Below, in pieces: positions 24,930-34,539 of a DNA stretch of 64,000 nucleotides; position 1 is the stretch's first letter; the number at the start of each line of letters is the position of its first letter. A program made the translations under genes and the position numbers. Below the pieces are notes generated by a model. The model saw nothing but the letters and a program-made list of their open reading frames with translations. It had not been told where the DNA came from and did not search any database. Origin of the DNA: G963556115 sp963667375 (GTDB lineage Bacteria > Planctomycetota > SZUA-567); assembly GCA_963667375.1 (NCBI GenBank), contig OY763323.1:2914001-2978000 (forward strand). The letters run 5' to 3'.

Positions 24930-25898
24930 TTATTTATGCCTGTCAAGCCAGATCGCCAGAACCAGAATCAACCCGCGCAGAATATATTGCATATAAACCG
25001 ATACACCCAGAATGTTCATACAGTTTGCCAGGAGAATCACCAGCAGCGTTCCGACAACAGTGCGCAGCACACTGCCTTTACCGCCCTCAAGAGTTGTACC
25101 GCCGACCACCACCGCCAAAATGGCATTAGTCTCATAGCCGAAACCGATTACAGGTGAAGCGGTGGTTATACGTGAAATCAGTACTATTGCACCTATAGCC
25201 GTCATTACTCCCGAAATAACATAAATAAATATAATACTTCTATTAACCTCCAATCCGCATAATCTGGCCGCAGTGATATTACTGCCGGTAAGCTTCATTA
25301 CCCGTCCAATATATGACTTATTCTGCAGTAAATAGAGAATTATCAGTGACACTGCAAAGATAGCAAAAGAAACCGGCACAAAAGCAACCTTACCCGAACC
25401 GACGACGGTAAAATATGTTGTCGCGTTCTTTGCCCAGCCGATATGCTTCGTCGAACCGTTACTCAGAATCAGTGCCAGTGCTCCATACACCACACTCATA
25501 CCATACGTCATAAAGAGTGCTTCCGCCTGAGTAAGCGCTCCACTGCTGAGTAGTAACAGACTGTTGAGCAGACCGCAGACCGCACCAACACCCAGCCCGA
25601 TAAGTAGCGCCGGTCCCTGCCCGACAATATCTATCAGCAGTACCGTACACACCGCTACCAGCGAGATAATCCCCGCAACCGACAGATCAATAAAGCCTCC
25701 GATAATGACAAAGGTCATACCCAGTGACACCATTATCAGTGGTCCGAACTGCCGCATGACATTTATCAGGTTCCCTGCCGATAAAAACACCGGTTCAATA
25801 CTTGCGGTCACAATTACCAGAAGTGCTATTGCCACCAGTATTAAGTTCTCTCTGAATACCTTGTTATAGGTATTCTTTAACTTATAATCCCGATTCAC
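24930..25898 (-). CDS. Sugar ABC transporter permease, RbsC type (1)
   Basis: A 322-residue permease of the ribose type: GMTFVIIGGFIDLSVAGIIS, YGMSVVYGALAL, GSNITAARLCGLEVNRSI and VVVGGTTLEGGKGSVLRT are family signatures. The GTG start at 25898 lies inside the end of the ATPase gene (17-base overlap), with AAAGGAAG upstream, so the two are translationally coupled. Confidence 0.9.
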   Translation of the reverse strand: MNRDYKLKNTYNKVFRENLILVAIALLVIVTASIEPVFLSAGNLINVMRQFGPLIMVSLGMTFVIIGGFIDLSVAGIISLVAVCTVLLIDIVGQGPALLIGLGVGAVCGLLNSLLLLSSGALTQAEALFMTYGMSVVYGALALILSNGSTKHIGWAKNATTYFTVVGSGKVAFVPVSFAIFAVSLIILYLLQNKSYIGRVMKLTGSNITAARLCGLEVNRSIIFIYVISGVMTAIGAIVLISRITTASPVIGFGYETNAILAVVVGGTTLEGGKGSVLRTVVGTLLVILLANCMNILGVSVYMQYILRGLILVLAIWLDRHK

Positions 25899-27399
25899 TA
25901 TCGTCTTCCTTTCCGCTGAAATCCAGAGCCTTCTCCATTATCTGATCAGCAGTATATTGCAGCGGATCAAACTCACCGGTTATCCTACCATCACAGACAG
26001 TAAGGATACGATTACTCATATTCAACACCTCAGGCAGTTCTGAAGAGATAAGTATCACCGAACCGCCATCCTCCACTATCTTCTTCATCAGCATGTATAT
26101 CTCATACTTTGCCCCGACATCAATCCCGCGGGTTGGTTCATCTAATATCAGAACTCTCGGCTTCAGCTCAAGCCAGCGCCCGACGATGCACTTCTGCTGA
26201 TTGCCCCCGGATAGGGACTCAACCCTGCTCCTTTCGGATGGAGTCTTTATCGCCAGTGACTTCACATGGCGTCTGGCTACAGTTGATTCACGGGTCGTAC
26301 GCAGCATCCCAAAATGGCAAAGCCTGTCAAGCACCGCCATAGAGATATTTTCTTCCACCGAGAATGACAAAACCAGCCCTTGGAGCTTCCGATCCTCCGG
26401 CACCAGCGCTATACCTGCCCGCTTGGCATCCTTAGGATTACGGATAGTCACAAACTTTCCGTCAATCTTCATACGGTGTCCGCGCACCTTGTCCGCGCCA
26501 AAGATTGCCCGAACTATCTCGGTTCGTCCAGCTCCAACCAATCCAACAAACCCCAGAATCTCGCCACGGTTCAGTGTGAACGAGATATTTTTAAGCTTCC
26601 TGGTGTTTATGCCCTCAATTTCAAGGAGTCTATCACCGACACAGTTTGGGCGTGGCGGATACTCATTCTCAATCGTCCGGCCAACCATCTTCGCAATCAT
26701 CTCACTCCTGGTCAGCTCTGTAACCGGTTTGGTTTCGATCACATGACCATCACGCATGATCGTCACGGTATTACAGAATTCAAAGATTTCATCCAGCTTA
26801 TGACTTATATAGATAATTGAAATGCCGCTCTCCCTGAGCTGCCGAATAATCAGTGCCAACTCCTTCATCTCATCAGCAGTCAGACTACTGCTGGGTTCAT
26901 CCATTATTATAAGCTTTGAGTCAAAAGACAAAGCCTTGGATATCTCTATCATCTGTTTTTCAGATACACTTAGATCCTCTACAAGTCTTTTTGTATCTAT
27001 ACTGCAGCCGATTCGCTGCAGCACCTTACGCGCCTCGCGATGAACATTACGCACCCCGCCCAGGTCTCCCAGACGTCCCAGAAAGATATTCTCACCGACA
27101 CTCATAGTATTCACTAAATTCAGTTCCTGATAGATAATCGACAAGCCGCGTTTCATCGATTCCATCGGTGTTGTTTCAGAAATTACCTCATCATCAAATA
27201 TTATTGTCCCTTCATCCTTGGTATAGACTCCGCTTAATATCTTCATAAGTGTTGACTTGCCGGCACCATTCTCACCGACTATTCCATGCACTGAACCGCG
27301 GGCCACAGATATTGACACCTTATCCAGTGCTTTTACCCCAGGAAATTCCTTACAGACATTCTCTATCTGCAGAATGGCTCCTTTCTTTATATTATACAT
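25882..27399 (-). CDS. Sugar ABC transporter ATPase, RbsA type
   Basis: A 505-residue double-ATPase subunit. The first half has Walker A GENGAGKS, Q-loop YQELNLV, signature LSVSEKQMIEISKALS and Walker B LIIMDEPSSSL. The second half has the degenerate Walker A GLVGAGRTE, signature LSGGNQQKCIVGRWL and Walker B VLILDEPTRGIDVGAKYEIY, all typical of RbsA/MglA. It energises uptake through the two downstream permeases. Confidence 0.93.
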   Translation of the reverse strand: MYNIKKGAILQIENVCKEFPGVKALDKVSISVARGSVHGIVGENGAGKSTLMKILSGVYTKDEGTIIFDDEVISETTPMESMKRGLSIIYQELNLVNTMSVGENIFLGRLGDLGGVRNVHREARKVLQRIGCSIDTKRLVEDLSVSEKQMIEISKALSFDSKLIIMDEPSSSLTADEMKELALIIRQLRESGISIIYISHKLDEIFEFCNTVTIMRDGHVIETKPVTELTRSEMIAKMVGRTIENEYPPRPNCVGDRLLEIEGINTRKLKNISFTLNRGEILGFVGLVGAGRTEIVRAIFGADKVRGHRMKIDGKFVTIRNPKDAKRAGIALVPEDRKLQGLVLSFSVEENISMAVLDRLCHFGMLRTTRESTVARRHVKSLAIKTPSERSRVESLSGGNQQKCIVGRWLELKPRVLILDEPTRGIDVGAKYEIYMLMKKIVEDGGSVILISSELPEVLNMSNRILTVCDGRITGEFDPLQYTADQIMEKALDFSGKEDDSESGL

Positions 27400-27451
27400 T
27401 TAACCTACCTATAATTATCTGCCCTCTCAAATTGTCATTGTATATATAATT

Positions 27452-27485
27452 GAAGCCCGCTGATGTAATTACATTTGCGGGCTTC
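27452..27485 (-). terminator. Intercistronic hairpin between binding protein and ATPase genes
   Basis: GAAGCCCGC and GCGGGCTTC form a 9-bp stem around a loop that itself contains the small palindrome TGTAATTACA. No long T run follows, so it is likely an attenuator or mRNA-stabilising hairpin allowing more binding protein than ATPase. Confidence 0.65.
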
Positions 27486-27503
27486 AGCAGCAGTTATCCT
27501 GTT

Positions 27504-28454
27504 CTACCATTCAGGAGTAGTAAAATTATCGATATTCTCTTTACTTACGATATCAAGCGGTATGAAATTTGTCTTCATAATCTTCTTTCCATCCAGAATC
27601 TCCCGCGCCAGCTCCAGCGAACGTTTAGACATATTGGTAAAATTCTGCATAATTGTCACATCCTGCACCCCGCTGCGCACCTGCTCAAAACCAGCTCTGG
27701 AGCCATCTACCGCTACAAGATAAACGTCCTTCAGACCTGAAGCCTTCAGCGCCTGTATCACCCCGGTAGCTCCATTATCCCAGTGACAGAATATACCGTC
27801 GATCTCTGCCCCCTCTTTGGTGATCATATCTTCGGCAATAGCCATTGCCTGATCAGTAGCCCACTGCTGTGTAGCCTTGTAATCGATTACATCTATATCC
27901 GTACCATTAAGCGCATTATTAAATCCATCATGCCGCTTATTCTGGGCATCATGTCCGGCCTGTCCACCGATCTCAACGATCTTCGCTCCTGACGGAAAGT
28001 GCTGAAGAAAGGCCATAGCTGCGGCTTCACCAGCTTGATTATCGTTTACACCTACAAAGAAGTCGCGTATATCCTGCTGATCTTTGGGCAGGTCTGAGGA
28101 AAAGAGACCAATAATTACACCTTGCTCACGTGCCACTATCAGAGAAGGTATTATCGCATTGGCATCATTTGGATTAACGAATATCGCCTTTGCTCCCTGC
28201 GCTACTGCATTCTCAACCGCCTGAGCATTCATTTGAGCATCACCCTTGGCATCAAGGACCACCACTTCAAAACCATAGTCCTTACCATACTTTTCAAATT
28301 CCCTTGCAGCAAAAGACATTGATTCATTGGCCATATCCTGTGAGATATAAGCAACCTTCACTAATTCCTTAGCTTTATCTGCGGCAAAACACCTGGCTTC
28401 AACTACAAAAACAAACGCCAATAACATCAAAATTAAAACAGTCAACCGTTTCAT
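27504..28454 (-). CDS. Periplasmic sugar-binding protein, RbsB type
   Basis: A 316-residue solute-binding protein. Signal peptide MKRLTVLILMLLAFVFVVEA, then the two-lobed periplasmic-binding core with VKVAYISQDMANESMSFAAR, AIFVNPNDANAIIP, DFFVGVNDNQAGEAAA, IDGIFCHWDNGATGVIQAL and VAVDGSRAGFEQVRSG. It delivers the sugar to the downstream importer. ATG at 28454 has GGAGGAG upstream. The exact ligand cannot be told; the operon enzymes suggest a glycoside or oligosaccharide. Confidence 0.9.
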   Translation of the reverse strand: MKRLTVLILMLLAFVFVVEARCFAADKAKELVKVAYISQDMANESMSFAAREFEKYGKDYGFEVVVLDAKGDAQMNAQAVENAVAQGAKAIFVNPNDANAIIPSLIVAREQGVIIGLFSSDLPKDQQDIRDFFVGVNDNQAGEAAAMAFLQHFPSGAKIVEIGGQAGHDAQNKRHDGFNNALNGTDIDVIDYKATQQWATDQAMAIAEDMITKEGAEIDGIFCHWDNGATGVIQALKASGLKDVYLVAVDGSRAGFEQVRSGVQDVTIMQNFTNMSKRSLELAREILDGKKIMKTNFIPLDIVSKENIDNFTTPEW

Positions 28455-28610
28455 TGTTACTCCTCCAATAATAAACACAATAACTACACAACATATCTCA
28501 GGATTTAAGCAATCTGTACTCAGACCTCCCGAACAAGTAAAATACCACTATTAATACCACACTCTACACTTAATTATTCTTTATTACTAAAAACACACGC
28601 GAAACTATTT

Positions 28611-29588
28611 CTACTGATACAACAGTTCCATTGCTCCGGTCACTCCGGAATACGTACCTAACTGCGCCTCATGGAAATACACCTTATATTCATTGTTATT
28701 ATAACCGTTGAATATCTCTTTCGCCCTGCCGAAGAGTTTGTCCCCCATAGACAATAGTCCGCCACTGAAGACAAAACAGTTTATATTAAGTAATATATAT
28801 ATATTATAGAGCCACATTCCCATATACTCTGCCATCATCTCCACTGCTTCATGCGCTACTGCATCCCCAAGTTCATAGGCCAGATTGATGTGCTCAGAAG
28901 TAATATACTCCCTGCCTCCGGCAAGCTCCGGTATGACCGTGTTTCTACCGGAATCAATCCAATCCTGAATTCTGGCAACCACCATCTTTCCGGAACAGAA
29001 TGAATTAAAACATTCTGGATTATTGCAGCCGCAAATGATTTTCTGACCACCAGCGAGCACCGTCAACATATGTCCGCTCTCACCTGACCAGCCATAGCTG
29101 CCACGAAATATTTCACCTTTAATTATAATCGCCGAAGATATTCCGGTACTCACCGGACAGTAGATAAAGCTCTCATAATTTTTACCTATGCCATGTCTGT
29201 ATTCCGCCAGCGCCCCGGCATGACCGTCATTATCGATTACGATCTGCATATCCGCTCCCAGGCGCTGATGCAAATATTCACTTAATGGAAATTCCTTTAT
29301 AAGAGGCAGACTGCCGGTCTTAACAATATACCCTTTTTTATAATATATATGCGAAGGGATACCGATACCGATACCTTGCAGGTCGCCTATTTGCAGATCA
29401 TTCGCCTTCAACAAAGATACAAGCTCACTAATCACATTATCAAAAAAGGACTCCGGTTTCAGGGTAGCATCTGAATCACTTTTCATTTCCGCAAACAGTT
29501 TCTTGTTTTGATCAAACAGCCCGTATGCAATCTTAGTTCCACCTATATCTATGCCTGCAGAGACACTTCTTGCTTTATGTGCTGTCAC
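28611..29588 (-). CDS. ROK-family sugar kinase
   Basis: A 325-residue kinase. ATP motif GIDIGGTKIAYGLFD at residues 13-27, catalytic region VIDNDGHAGALAEYRHG, and the ROK zinc site GHMLTVLAGGQ...CGCNNPEC. There is no DNA-binding N-terminus, so it is an enzyme. Related ROK kinases phosphorylate glucose, N-acetyl sugars or beta-disaccharides. Since the next gene is a 6-phospho-glycosidase and there is no PTS, it probably makes that enzyme's phosphorylated substrate. GTG start, four bases after the GH4 stop. Confidence 0.88.
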   Translation of the reverse strand: MTAHKARSVSAGIDIGGTKIAYGLFDQNKKLFAEMKSDSDATLKPESFFDNVISELVSLLKANDLQIGDLQGIGIGIPSHIYYKKGYIVKTGSLPLIKEFPLSEYLHQRLGADMQIVIDNDGHAGALAEYRHGIGKNYESFIYCPVSTGISSAIIIKGEIFRGSYGWSGESGHMLTVLAGGQKIICGCNNPECFNSFCSGKMVVARIQDWIDSGRNTVIPELAGGREYITSEHINLAYELGDAVAHEAVEMMAEYMGMWLYNIYILLNINCFVFSGGLLSMGDKLFGRAKEIFNGYNNNEYKVYFHEAQLGTYSGVTGAMELLYQ

Positions 29589-29592
29589 GCTT

Positions 29593-30981
29593 CTACCCTT
29601 CTTTTCCCATGAGATCCCGTACCACTGAATCAGCTGAAGCCACTCCCTGCGCTTTCAATTCCTCAATCTTACGACTGAACTGAGGCAAATATCGTTCATG
29701 TGCCACCAGCAGCTCATCAAGAATACGTATTGACTCCTTCCCGCTTTCAATCAGCGGATTCAACGTAAATGCCTCCAACGCCAAGCCATAATCACCGGTC
29801 AGAGCAGCCGCAATAACACACTCTTCCATCGCCTTCATCAATTGCAGCCAGCCCCGCTGTGCGGGACGCATGGTACCGCAAGCCAAAGGTTCTGCACCAT
29901 TAGCTGTAATCAATGATGACACCTCAACTATTGAGTTCTCAGGCAGAAACGGTATCGCTCCCCGGTTTTCAGTACTCACAACCATATGATTATGCTTGTC
30001 ATTCTGAATTCCGCATATGCACTCACAGGCGGCATTACTGTAATAGGCGCCACCCCGTGACTCAAGCTGTCTGGGTTTTTCCTTTAGTTCACTATTCCTA
30101 TATAATGCAAACAATTCACCTTCAACGGCATACATCTGCTCAGCTCTGGTACCTCCCTGGCGGAATTCAGCAAGGGAATGCTCCAGCATCTCCCTGCTCA
30201 TATAATAATACCGATGATAGCCGCATGGAACATATTCCATAGATCTGAGCATCTCGAGCGGAAAATCAGTCCTGAAGATATTCACCGGCATACCGTTTTC
30301 AGGCTCATTCATATGTTCTATCAACTCACCGGTAAGATTGTTGCCAGCAGCATCATATACTTTATGCCAATGAAAATGATTCAGTCCGACAAACCGGTGA
30401 TTCAATTCTTTCCTCTCGCGACCAAGCACTGTCGGCTCCTGCATCATGGCTATCTCTGGAACATTGCAGAGTCCAACACATTTTTCCCAGCCAAAATGCT
30501 TGATAACCGCTTCGGTAATTATACCGCTGGGATTAGTAAAATTGATCAGCCATGCCTCCGGGCAAAGTTCACGCATATCCTGAACAATGTCCCGGATAAC
30601 CGGAATTGTTCTAAAGGCCTTGAGTATACCGCCAGCTCCGTTTGTCTCCTGCCCCAGCATTCCGTGCAGGAGCGGAATACGCTCATCCTTAATCCGCGCC
30701 TCCAGCTGTCCTACTCGCAGCTGAGTTGTTACATAATCTGCCCCATCCAGCGCTTCCCGCCTGTCCAGAGTCAAATGAACTTTAACATTATATTGCGAGC
30801 GATCCCACATGCGTTGTGCCAGTGCTCCGACAATCTCCAGTTTTTCGCGGCCTTCCGGGATATCAACAAGCCAGATCTCCCGCACCGGCAATTCCTCATA
30901 TCGCTTGATAAAACCTTCCATTAATTCGGGTGTATAACTGCTGCCCCCGCCAATGGTAACAATCTTCACTGCTTTTTTCAT
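29593..30981 (-). CDS. GH4 6-phospho-beta-glucosidase-like enzyme
   Basis: A 462-residue NAD- and metal-dependent glycosidase of family GH4. N-terminal dinucleotide site VKIVTIGGGSSYTPELMEGF; the metal-site motif GLCNVPEIAM carries the CNV triplet typical of 6-phospho-beta-glucosidases, and GLNHFHWH supplies the His ligand. These enzymes cleave by transient oxidation at C3 and need a Mn-like metal. Length and motifs match the family. Confidence 0.88.
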   Translation of the reverse strand: MKKAVKIVTIGGGSSYTPELMEGFIKRYEELPVREIWLVDIPEGREKLEIVGALAQRMWDRSQYNVKVHLTLDRREALDGADYVTTQLRVGQLEARIKDERIPLLHGMLGQETNGAGGILKAFRTIPVIRDIVQDMRELCPEAWLINFTNPSGIITEAVIKHFGWEKCVGLCNVPEIAMMQEPTVLGRERKELNHRFVGLNHFHWHKVYDAAGNNLTGELIEHMNEPENGMPVNIFRTDFPLEMLRSMEYVPCGYHRYYYMSREMLEHSLAEFRQGGTRAEQMYAVEGELFALYRNSELKEKPRQLESRGGAYYSNAACECICGIQNDKHNHMVVSTENRGAIPFLPENSIVEVSSLITANGAEPLACGTMRPAQRGWLQLMKAMEECVIAAALTGDYGLALEAFTLNPLIESGKESIRILDELLVAHERYLPQFSRKIEELKAQGVASADSVVRDLMGKEG

Positions 30982-31044
30982 AATTTTAAATCCTCACACA
31001 AATGTATCCTACTTATTTTAAAATGATATTAATTTACTATTCCG

Positions 31045-32142
31045 CTATTTTATCAATATATCCGGCCTGTAAACCGTTACATTTTTACTTAAATTAACAG
31101 CTATTGCCGGCCAGTCTTCAGACATGGTTATTATATTAAGTCCATCATAACCAGTAATAACCGTATCCTCCAGCTTTACTCCGGCAATTGAAGGATTCCA
31201 GGTAAAGGCCTGATTATTGCAAATAACCTTATCCATATTTGGAGTAACAATGTAATCACGGTTCATATATCCAGTCGCCCCTCCCTGATGCAAGAGCTGC
31301 CACTCATCAGGATACCCGGACTCCGCGTACTTTTGTACTCCACGCTCAAATACATACCCTACGGTATTACCGGGAACAGTACTGCGAAGAATTTCTGCCT
31401 CAATATCCAGCACCTTATCCTGTTTTCTTTTTAACTCAGCAGAAAGAGCGCCAAAGTGAACAAAACGAGTAAGATTAGCCACAAGTCCTTCTTTCCGACC
31501 ACAAATAACCACCATTGCATACTTCTGCACCTTCTTTTCTGTCGGTATAGGATGCCGATAGCGGAGAATTCTCTCATCTGACGCCACCAGTGCCACCATA
31601 GGATCTATCCCGTTAGCCACAGCCTTGGACATCAGACGGGCACAAACCTCATGCTCACTCATTCCCGGCTCTATTTCACGGCAGGTATCTTCAACCGCCG
31701 CAGTACACTCCTGCGCCACTCTCTTATAACGGAGAATCTCGACCGGTTGCAGTGAATAGCGCAATTCCCTGAATTCATCATAGATATTTTCTGTACTGAC
31801 CATACCGGTATCACTTCCGAGTCTGCCAGCAAGTACGATAGAACGGGCGATTTCATACACTCTGTCTTCCCACCAGTCATACTCCAGTATTTCAAACCCC
31901 AGACCATCCAGCTCTTCATCTGCAATCCGAAATTTCTCAGCCCTGTTAGCGATACAGTATTTCTTATCCCTAGTAAAAAGCAGATCGACAAAACCATCCT
32001 CGGTTGAGCGGACAATATAATTCTCTCTGCCACCAGTAACCCAGGCAAAAGTATCGCGCCGTCGCAATAAGATACCCGCGAGGTTATTTTTAGTCATAAA
32101 AGCCCTGATGAGACTGTCCTTCAGAGCAATCTCCTGATTCAT
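31045..32142 (-). CDS. Pita-bread (M24/creatinase-fold) protein lacking metal ligands
   Basis: A 365-residue protein with an N-terminal creatinase-like domain (about 1-130) and a C-terminal pita-bread domain. In active M24 peptidases five ligands (D, D, H, E, E) hold two metals. Here the first two Asp positions read VICGRKEG and VANLTRF (no Asp), the His remains (LLHQGG), the first Glu is replaced (AFTWNPS instead of an EPG-type motif) and the last Glu remains (KLEDTVI). It is therefore unlikely to be a dimetal aminopeptidase, and more like metal-free creatinase-type hydrolases. ATG at 32142 has GGAGG at good spacing. Role in a sugar operon is unknown. Confidence 0.75.
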   Translation of the reverse strand: MNQEIALKDSLIRAFMTKNNLAGILLRRRDTFAWVTGGRENYIVRSTEDGFVDLLFTRDKKYCIANRAEKFRIADEELDGLGFEILEYDWWEDRVYEIARSIVLAGRLGSDTGMVSTENIYDEFRELRYSLQPVEILRYKRVAQECTAAVEDTCREIEPGMSEHEVCARLMSKAVANGIDPMVALVASDERILRYRHPIPTEKKVQKYAMVVICGRKEGLVANLTRFVHFGALSAELKRKQDKVLDIEAEILRSTVPGNTVGYVFERGVQKYAESGYPDEWQLLHQGGATGYMNRDYIVTPNMDKVICNNQAFTWNPSIAGVKLEDTVITGYDGLNIITMSEDWPAIAVNLSKNVTVYRPDILIK

Positions 32143-32195
32143 ATACATCCTCCATAATATATTGTGAAACATACTGAAAGCCGCGGCAACAGTAC

Positions 32196-33470
32196 CTACT
32201 TGAGATATCCCAGATACTCCTGCTGATAGCTGTAGATCACTTCAAAGATTTTTTCTGCAGCTTGCATGCTGTTTACCGTAGGCTCCACAAGCAGTGCTTG
32301 CAGTGCCAATGTTTTAGAAGCAGTCAAGGCTGCCTCGACAGTCAGATTGCTGCAGCCTATCCGATTGGTAAGCAATGCAGCGAAACCAGATGGTATTTCT
32401 CCAATGCGCTGTGGATGGACTCCTTGGCGGTCTATCAACGCGGGCACTTCGACCACCACATTTTCTGGCAGCACCGGAATCAGACCATTATTCGGCACAT
32501 TAACAGCCAATTCTTCATGACCGGAATCGGTTACAATACCCTCAATGATCGGTACTACCCTCCAATATTCCTGGGGCGCTGTCCCGGTTCGCAAACGACG
32601 CACCCTATCCTGTTGCTGCAGACAGCTGCGTTTATAGTTCCGGTAAAAATCAAATATACCCTTATGATCCGCAACCCCCTGCGCCCAGTGTATATATTCA
32701 CTAAAATGACTATCGGTCGTTACCGGGAGATAACCGAAAAGGCGAAAAAACTCGACAAACAGCCCATGCTCCGGCAACCTGCGGTAATACTCAATCGCCT
32801 TGCAGCGAATATCCGGGTAAGCATCCTCACCAGAATCAATATACCTTGCCTTAAGTAAAATACTAAAGTGATTCAAACCGGCAGAGACCGTCTGCAAATC
32901 CTTGAAAGGTCTCCCCAGAAGTTTTGGCAAGTGCTCAATTACAGCAGCTATTTCATGACAGACGCCAACAACTCTAAGCTGGGGATACCGGGCAAGTATC
33001 GCCATATTTATCGTCGTTAGCGGATTACTCAGATTAAACACCAGGCATTCCGGGCAGTACCGGCAGATCTTCTCACATATCTCCATAATCGGCGGAATAA
33101 TACGAAGAGCGTGAAAAACTCCTCCAGGACCACCGTTCTCGCCATAAACCTGATTTATCCCGAACTGCTGCGGTATATGCCAATCCTGTTCCCAGAGTTT
33201 ATACCGGTCTCCTACTTCAATAGAAATTATGCAGAAGTCAGCACCATCAAGAGCTTCCTCAAGTGTTAATGCGACAGTCACGGTATAGTCCAGCTCAACA
33301 CCGGCGAGGTAGTTTCTGACAATACCCTCTACCTTACGTACCGCTTCAAGATTTATATCATAAAGGACGACAGTGCTCCCTGTTAATGCTCGGCTCTTGA
33401 AAATATCCCCCAGAGCGCCCAGACCGAACATCGCACTCCCGGCTCCGATAAGCACAATTCTTTGCCCCAT
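32196..33470 (-). CDS. GH4 glycosidase with CHEI motif, alpha-galacturonidase-like
   Basis: A 424-residue GH4 enzyme. NAD site RIVLIGAGSAMFGLGALGDI, Asp at the end of the second strand (VVLYDIN), the metal motif VVGVCHEIAAV and SAGLNHFSIL. GH4 members sort by the residues after the metal Cys; CHEV is described for alpha-galacturonidases, and CHEI here is one conservative change away. It is clearly different from its CNV-type paralogue in the operon. Start at 33470 (MGQR) has GGAG upstream. Confidence 0.8.
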   Translation of the reverse strand: MGQRIVLIGAGSAMFGLGALGDIFKSRALTGSTVVLYDINLEAVRKVEGIVRNYLAGVELDYTVTVALTLEEALDGADFCIISIEVGDRYKLWEQDWHIPQQFGINQVYGENGGPGGVFHALRIIPPIMEICEKICRYCPECLVFNLSNPLTTINMAILARYPQLRVVGVCHEIAAVIEHLPKLLGRPFKDLQTVSAGLNHFSILLKARYIDSGEDAYPDIRCKAIEYYRRLPEHGLFVEFFRLFGYLPVTTDSHFSEYIHWAQGVADHKGIFDFYRNYKRSCLQQQDRVRRLRTGTAPQEYWRVVPIIEGIVTDSGHEELAVNVPNNGLIPVLPENVVVEVPALIDRQGVHPQRIGEIPSGFAALLTNRIGCSNLTVEAALTASKTLALQALLVEPTVNSMQAAEKIFEVIYSYQQEYLGYLK

Positions 33471-33498
33471 GACCACTCCATTACTTAATTATTATCTG

Positions 33499-34497
33499 TC
33501 AGCTGCCAGCAACCGTTGAGCCTCGAATTACAAGTTCATACTCCATGATTACCTTCTCAGGAAGATCCTGCTTATGCTCAATTCTGTCCAGCAGAAGCTC
33601 CATGGTTTTACATCCCATCTTATAGGTAGGTTGTGCTATTGTTGTAAGTTCTGGCTCACACATCTTGGAAAAGCGTATATTATCAAACCCGACAACCGCC
33701 ATATCCTCAGGAATTTTCAGTCCTTTCTGCCTGAAAGCCTTGAGCGCCCCGATCGCCATCGGATCAGAGATGGCAAACACAGCTGTCGGCTTATTCTGCA
33801 TTCGCATAAACTGCTCAGCACACTTCATACCGCTGCCGTAACCGTAATCACCAAACTTAATCAGCTCCGACTCAAATTCCAGCCCCGCATCCTGTAGTGC
33901 CTGCAAATAACCCGCCTGACGCTGAGCCGCTGAATAGTAATTCACCTTGGAACTTATCATACCTATCCGAGTATGTCCGAGCGAAGCTAAATGTGAAACC
34001 GCATCATAAGCTGCAGACGCATTATCTATCGTAACATACGGCACTCCAGCAGCATCAATATATTCGCTGCACTGTACCACTGGATACAACCGTCCCAGTT
34101 CCTCAAGTTCGCTGTCATCCATCTCCTGCGACATAAGCACAGCGCCATCGACCAATTTAAACTTGAGCAAATTTAAAAAATCCCGCTCCAATTTCCTGTC
34201 TGAAAGTGTATTACAGACCGTTACCGTAAATCCATTGCTCCTGGCTACAGCCGTAATACCATTGACTGTCTGTGCATAAAACGGGTTTGAGATGCTGGGA
34301 AGTAACACCATTATTATCTCGGTAGCATTACGCCGTAGATTTCTTCCCATCATATTTGGGCTGTAGTTCAACTCATGTATCACCCGCTCCACCCGCTCTC
34401 TTGTCTCCTCAACAACCTTGTCACTATTATTTATCACCCGTGATACTGTTGCTACAGATACTCCTGCGGCTTTTGCTACCTGCTGAATAGTCGACAT
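33499..34497 (-). CDS. LacI-family regulator of the sugar operon
   Basis: A 332-residue repressor: LacI helix-turn-helix at residues 1-50 (TIQQVAKAAGVSVATVSRVI), hinge helix YSPNMMGRNLRR, then a periplasmic-binding-like ligand domain (IIMVLLPSISNPFYAQTVNG, VVGFDNIRFSKMCEPELTTI). First gene of the operon. ATG at 34497 has GGGGGAG upstream. Two matching palindromes lie upstream, one only 18 bases from the start, so it most likely represses itself and the operon until a sugar ligand binds. Confidence 0.92.
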   Translation of the reverse strand: MSTIQQVAKAAGVSVATVSRVINNSDKVVEETRERVERVIHELNYSPNMMGRNLRRNATEIIMVLLPSISNPFYAQTVNGITAVARSNGFTVTVCNTLSDRKLERDFLNLLKFKLVDGAVLMSQEMDDSELEELGRLYPVVQCSEYIDAAGVPYVTIDNASAAYDAVSHLASLGHTRIGMISSKVNYYSAAQRQAGYLQALQDAGLEFESELIKFGDYGYGSGMKCAEQFMRMQNKPTAVFAISDPMAIGALKAFRQKGLKIPEDMAVVGFDNIRFSKMCEPELTTIAQPTYKMGCKTMELLLDRIEHKQDLPEKVIMEYELVIRGSTVAGS

Positions 34498-34514
34498 TAT
34501 AATCTCCCCCGCAA

Positions 34515-34528
34515 TGTAATCGATTACA
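34515..34528. promoter_or_regulatory. LacI-type operator O1
   Basis: TGTAATCGATTACA, a perfect 14-bp palindrome with the central CG of LacI-family sites, just upstream of the lacI start. Confidence 0.8.
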
Positions 34529-34539
34529 CATAATATCAA

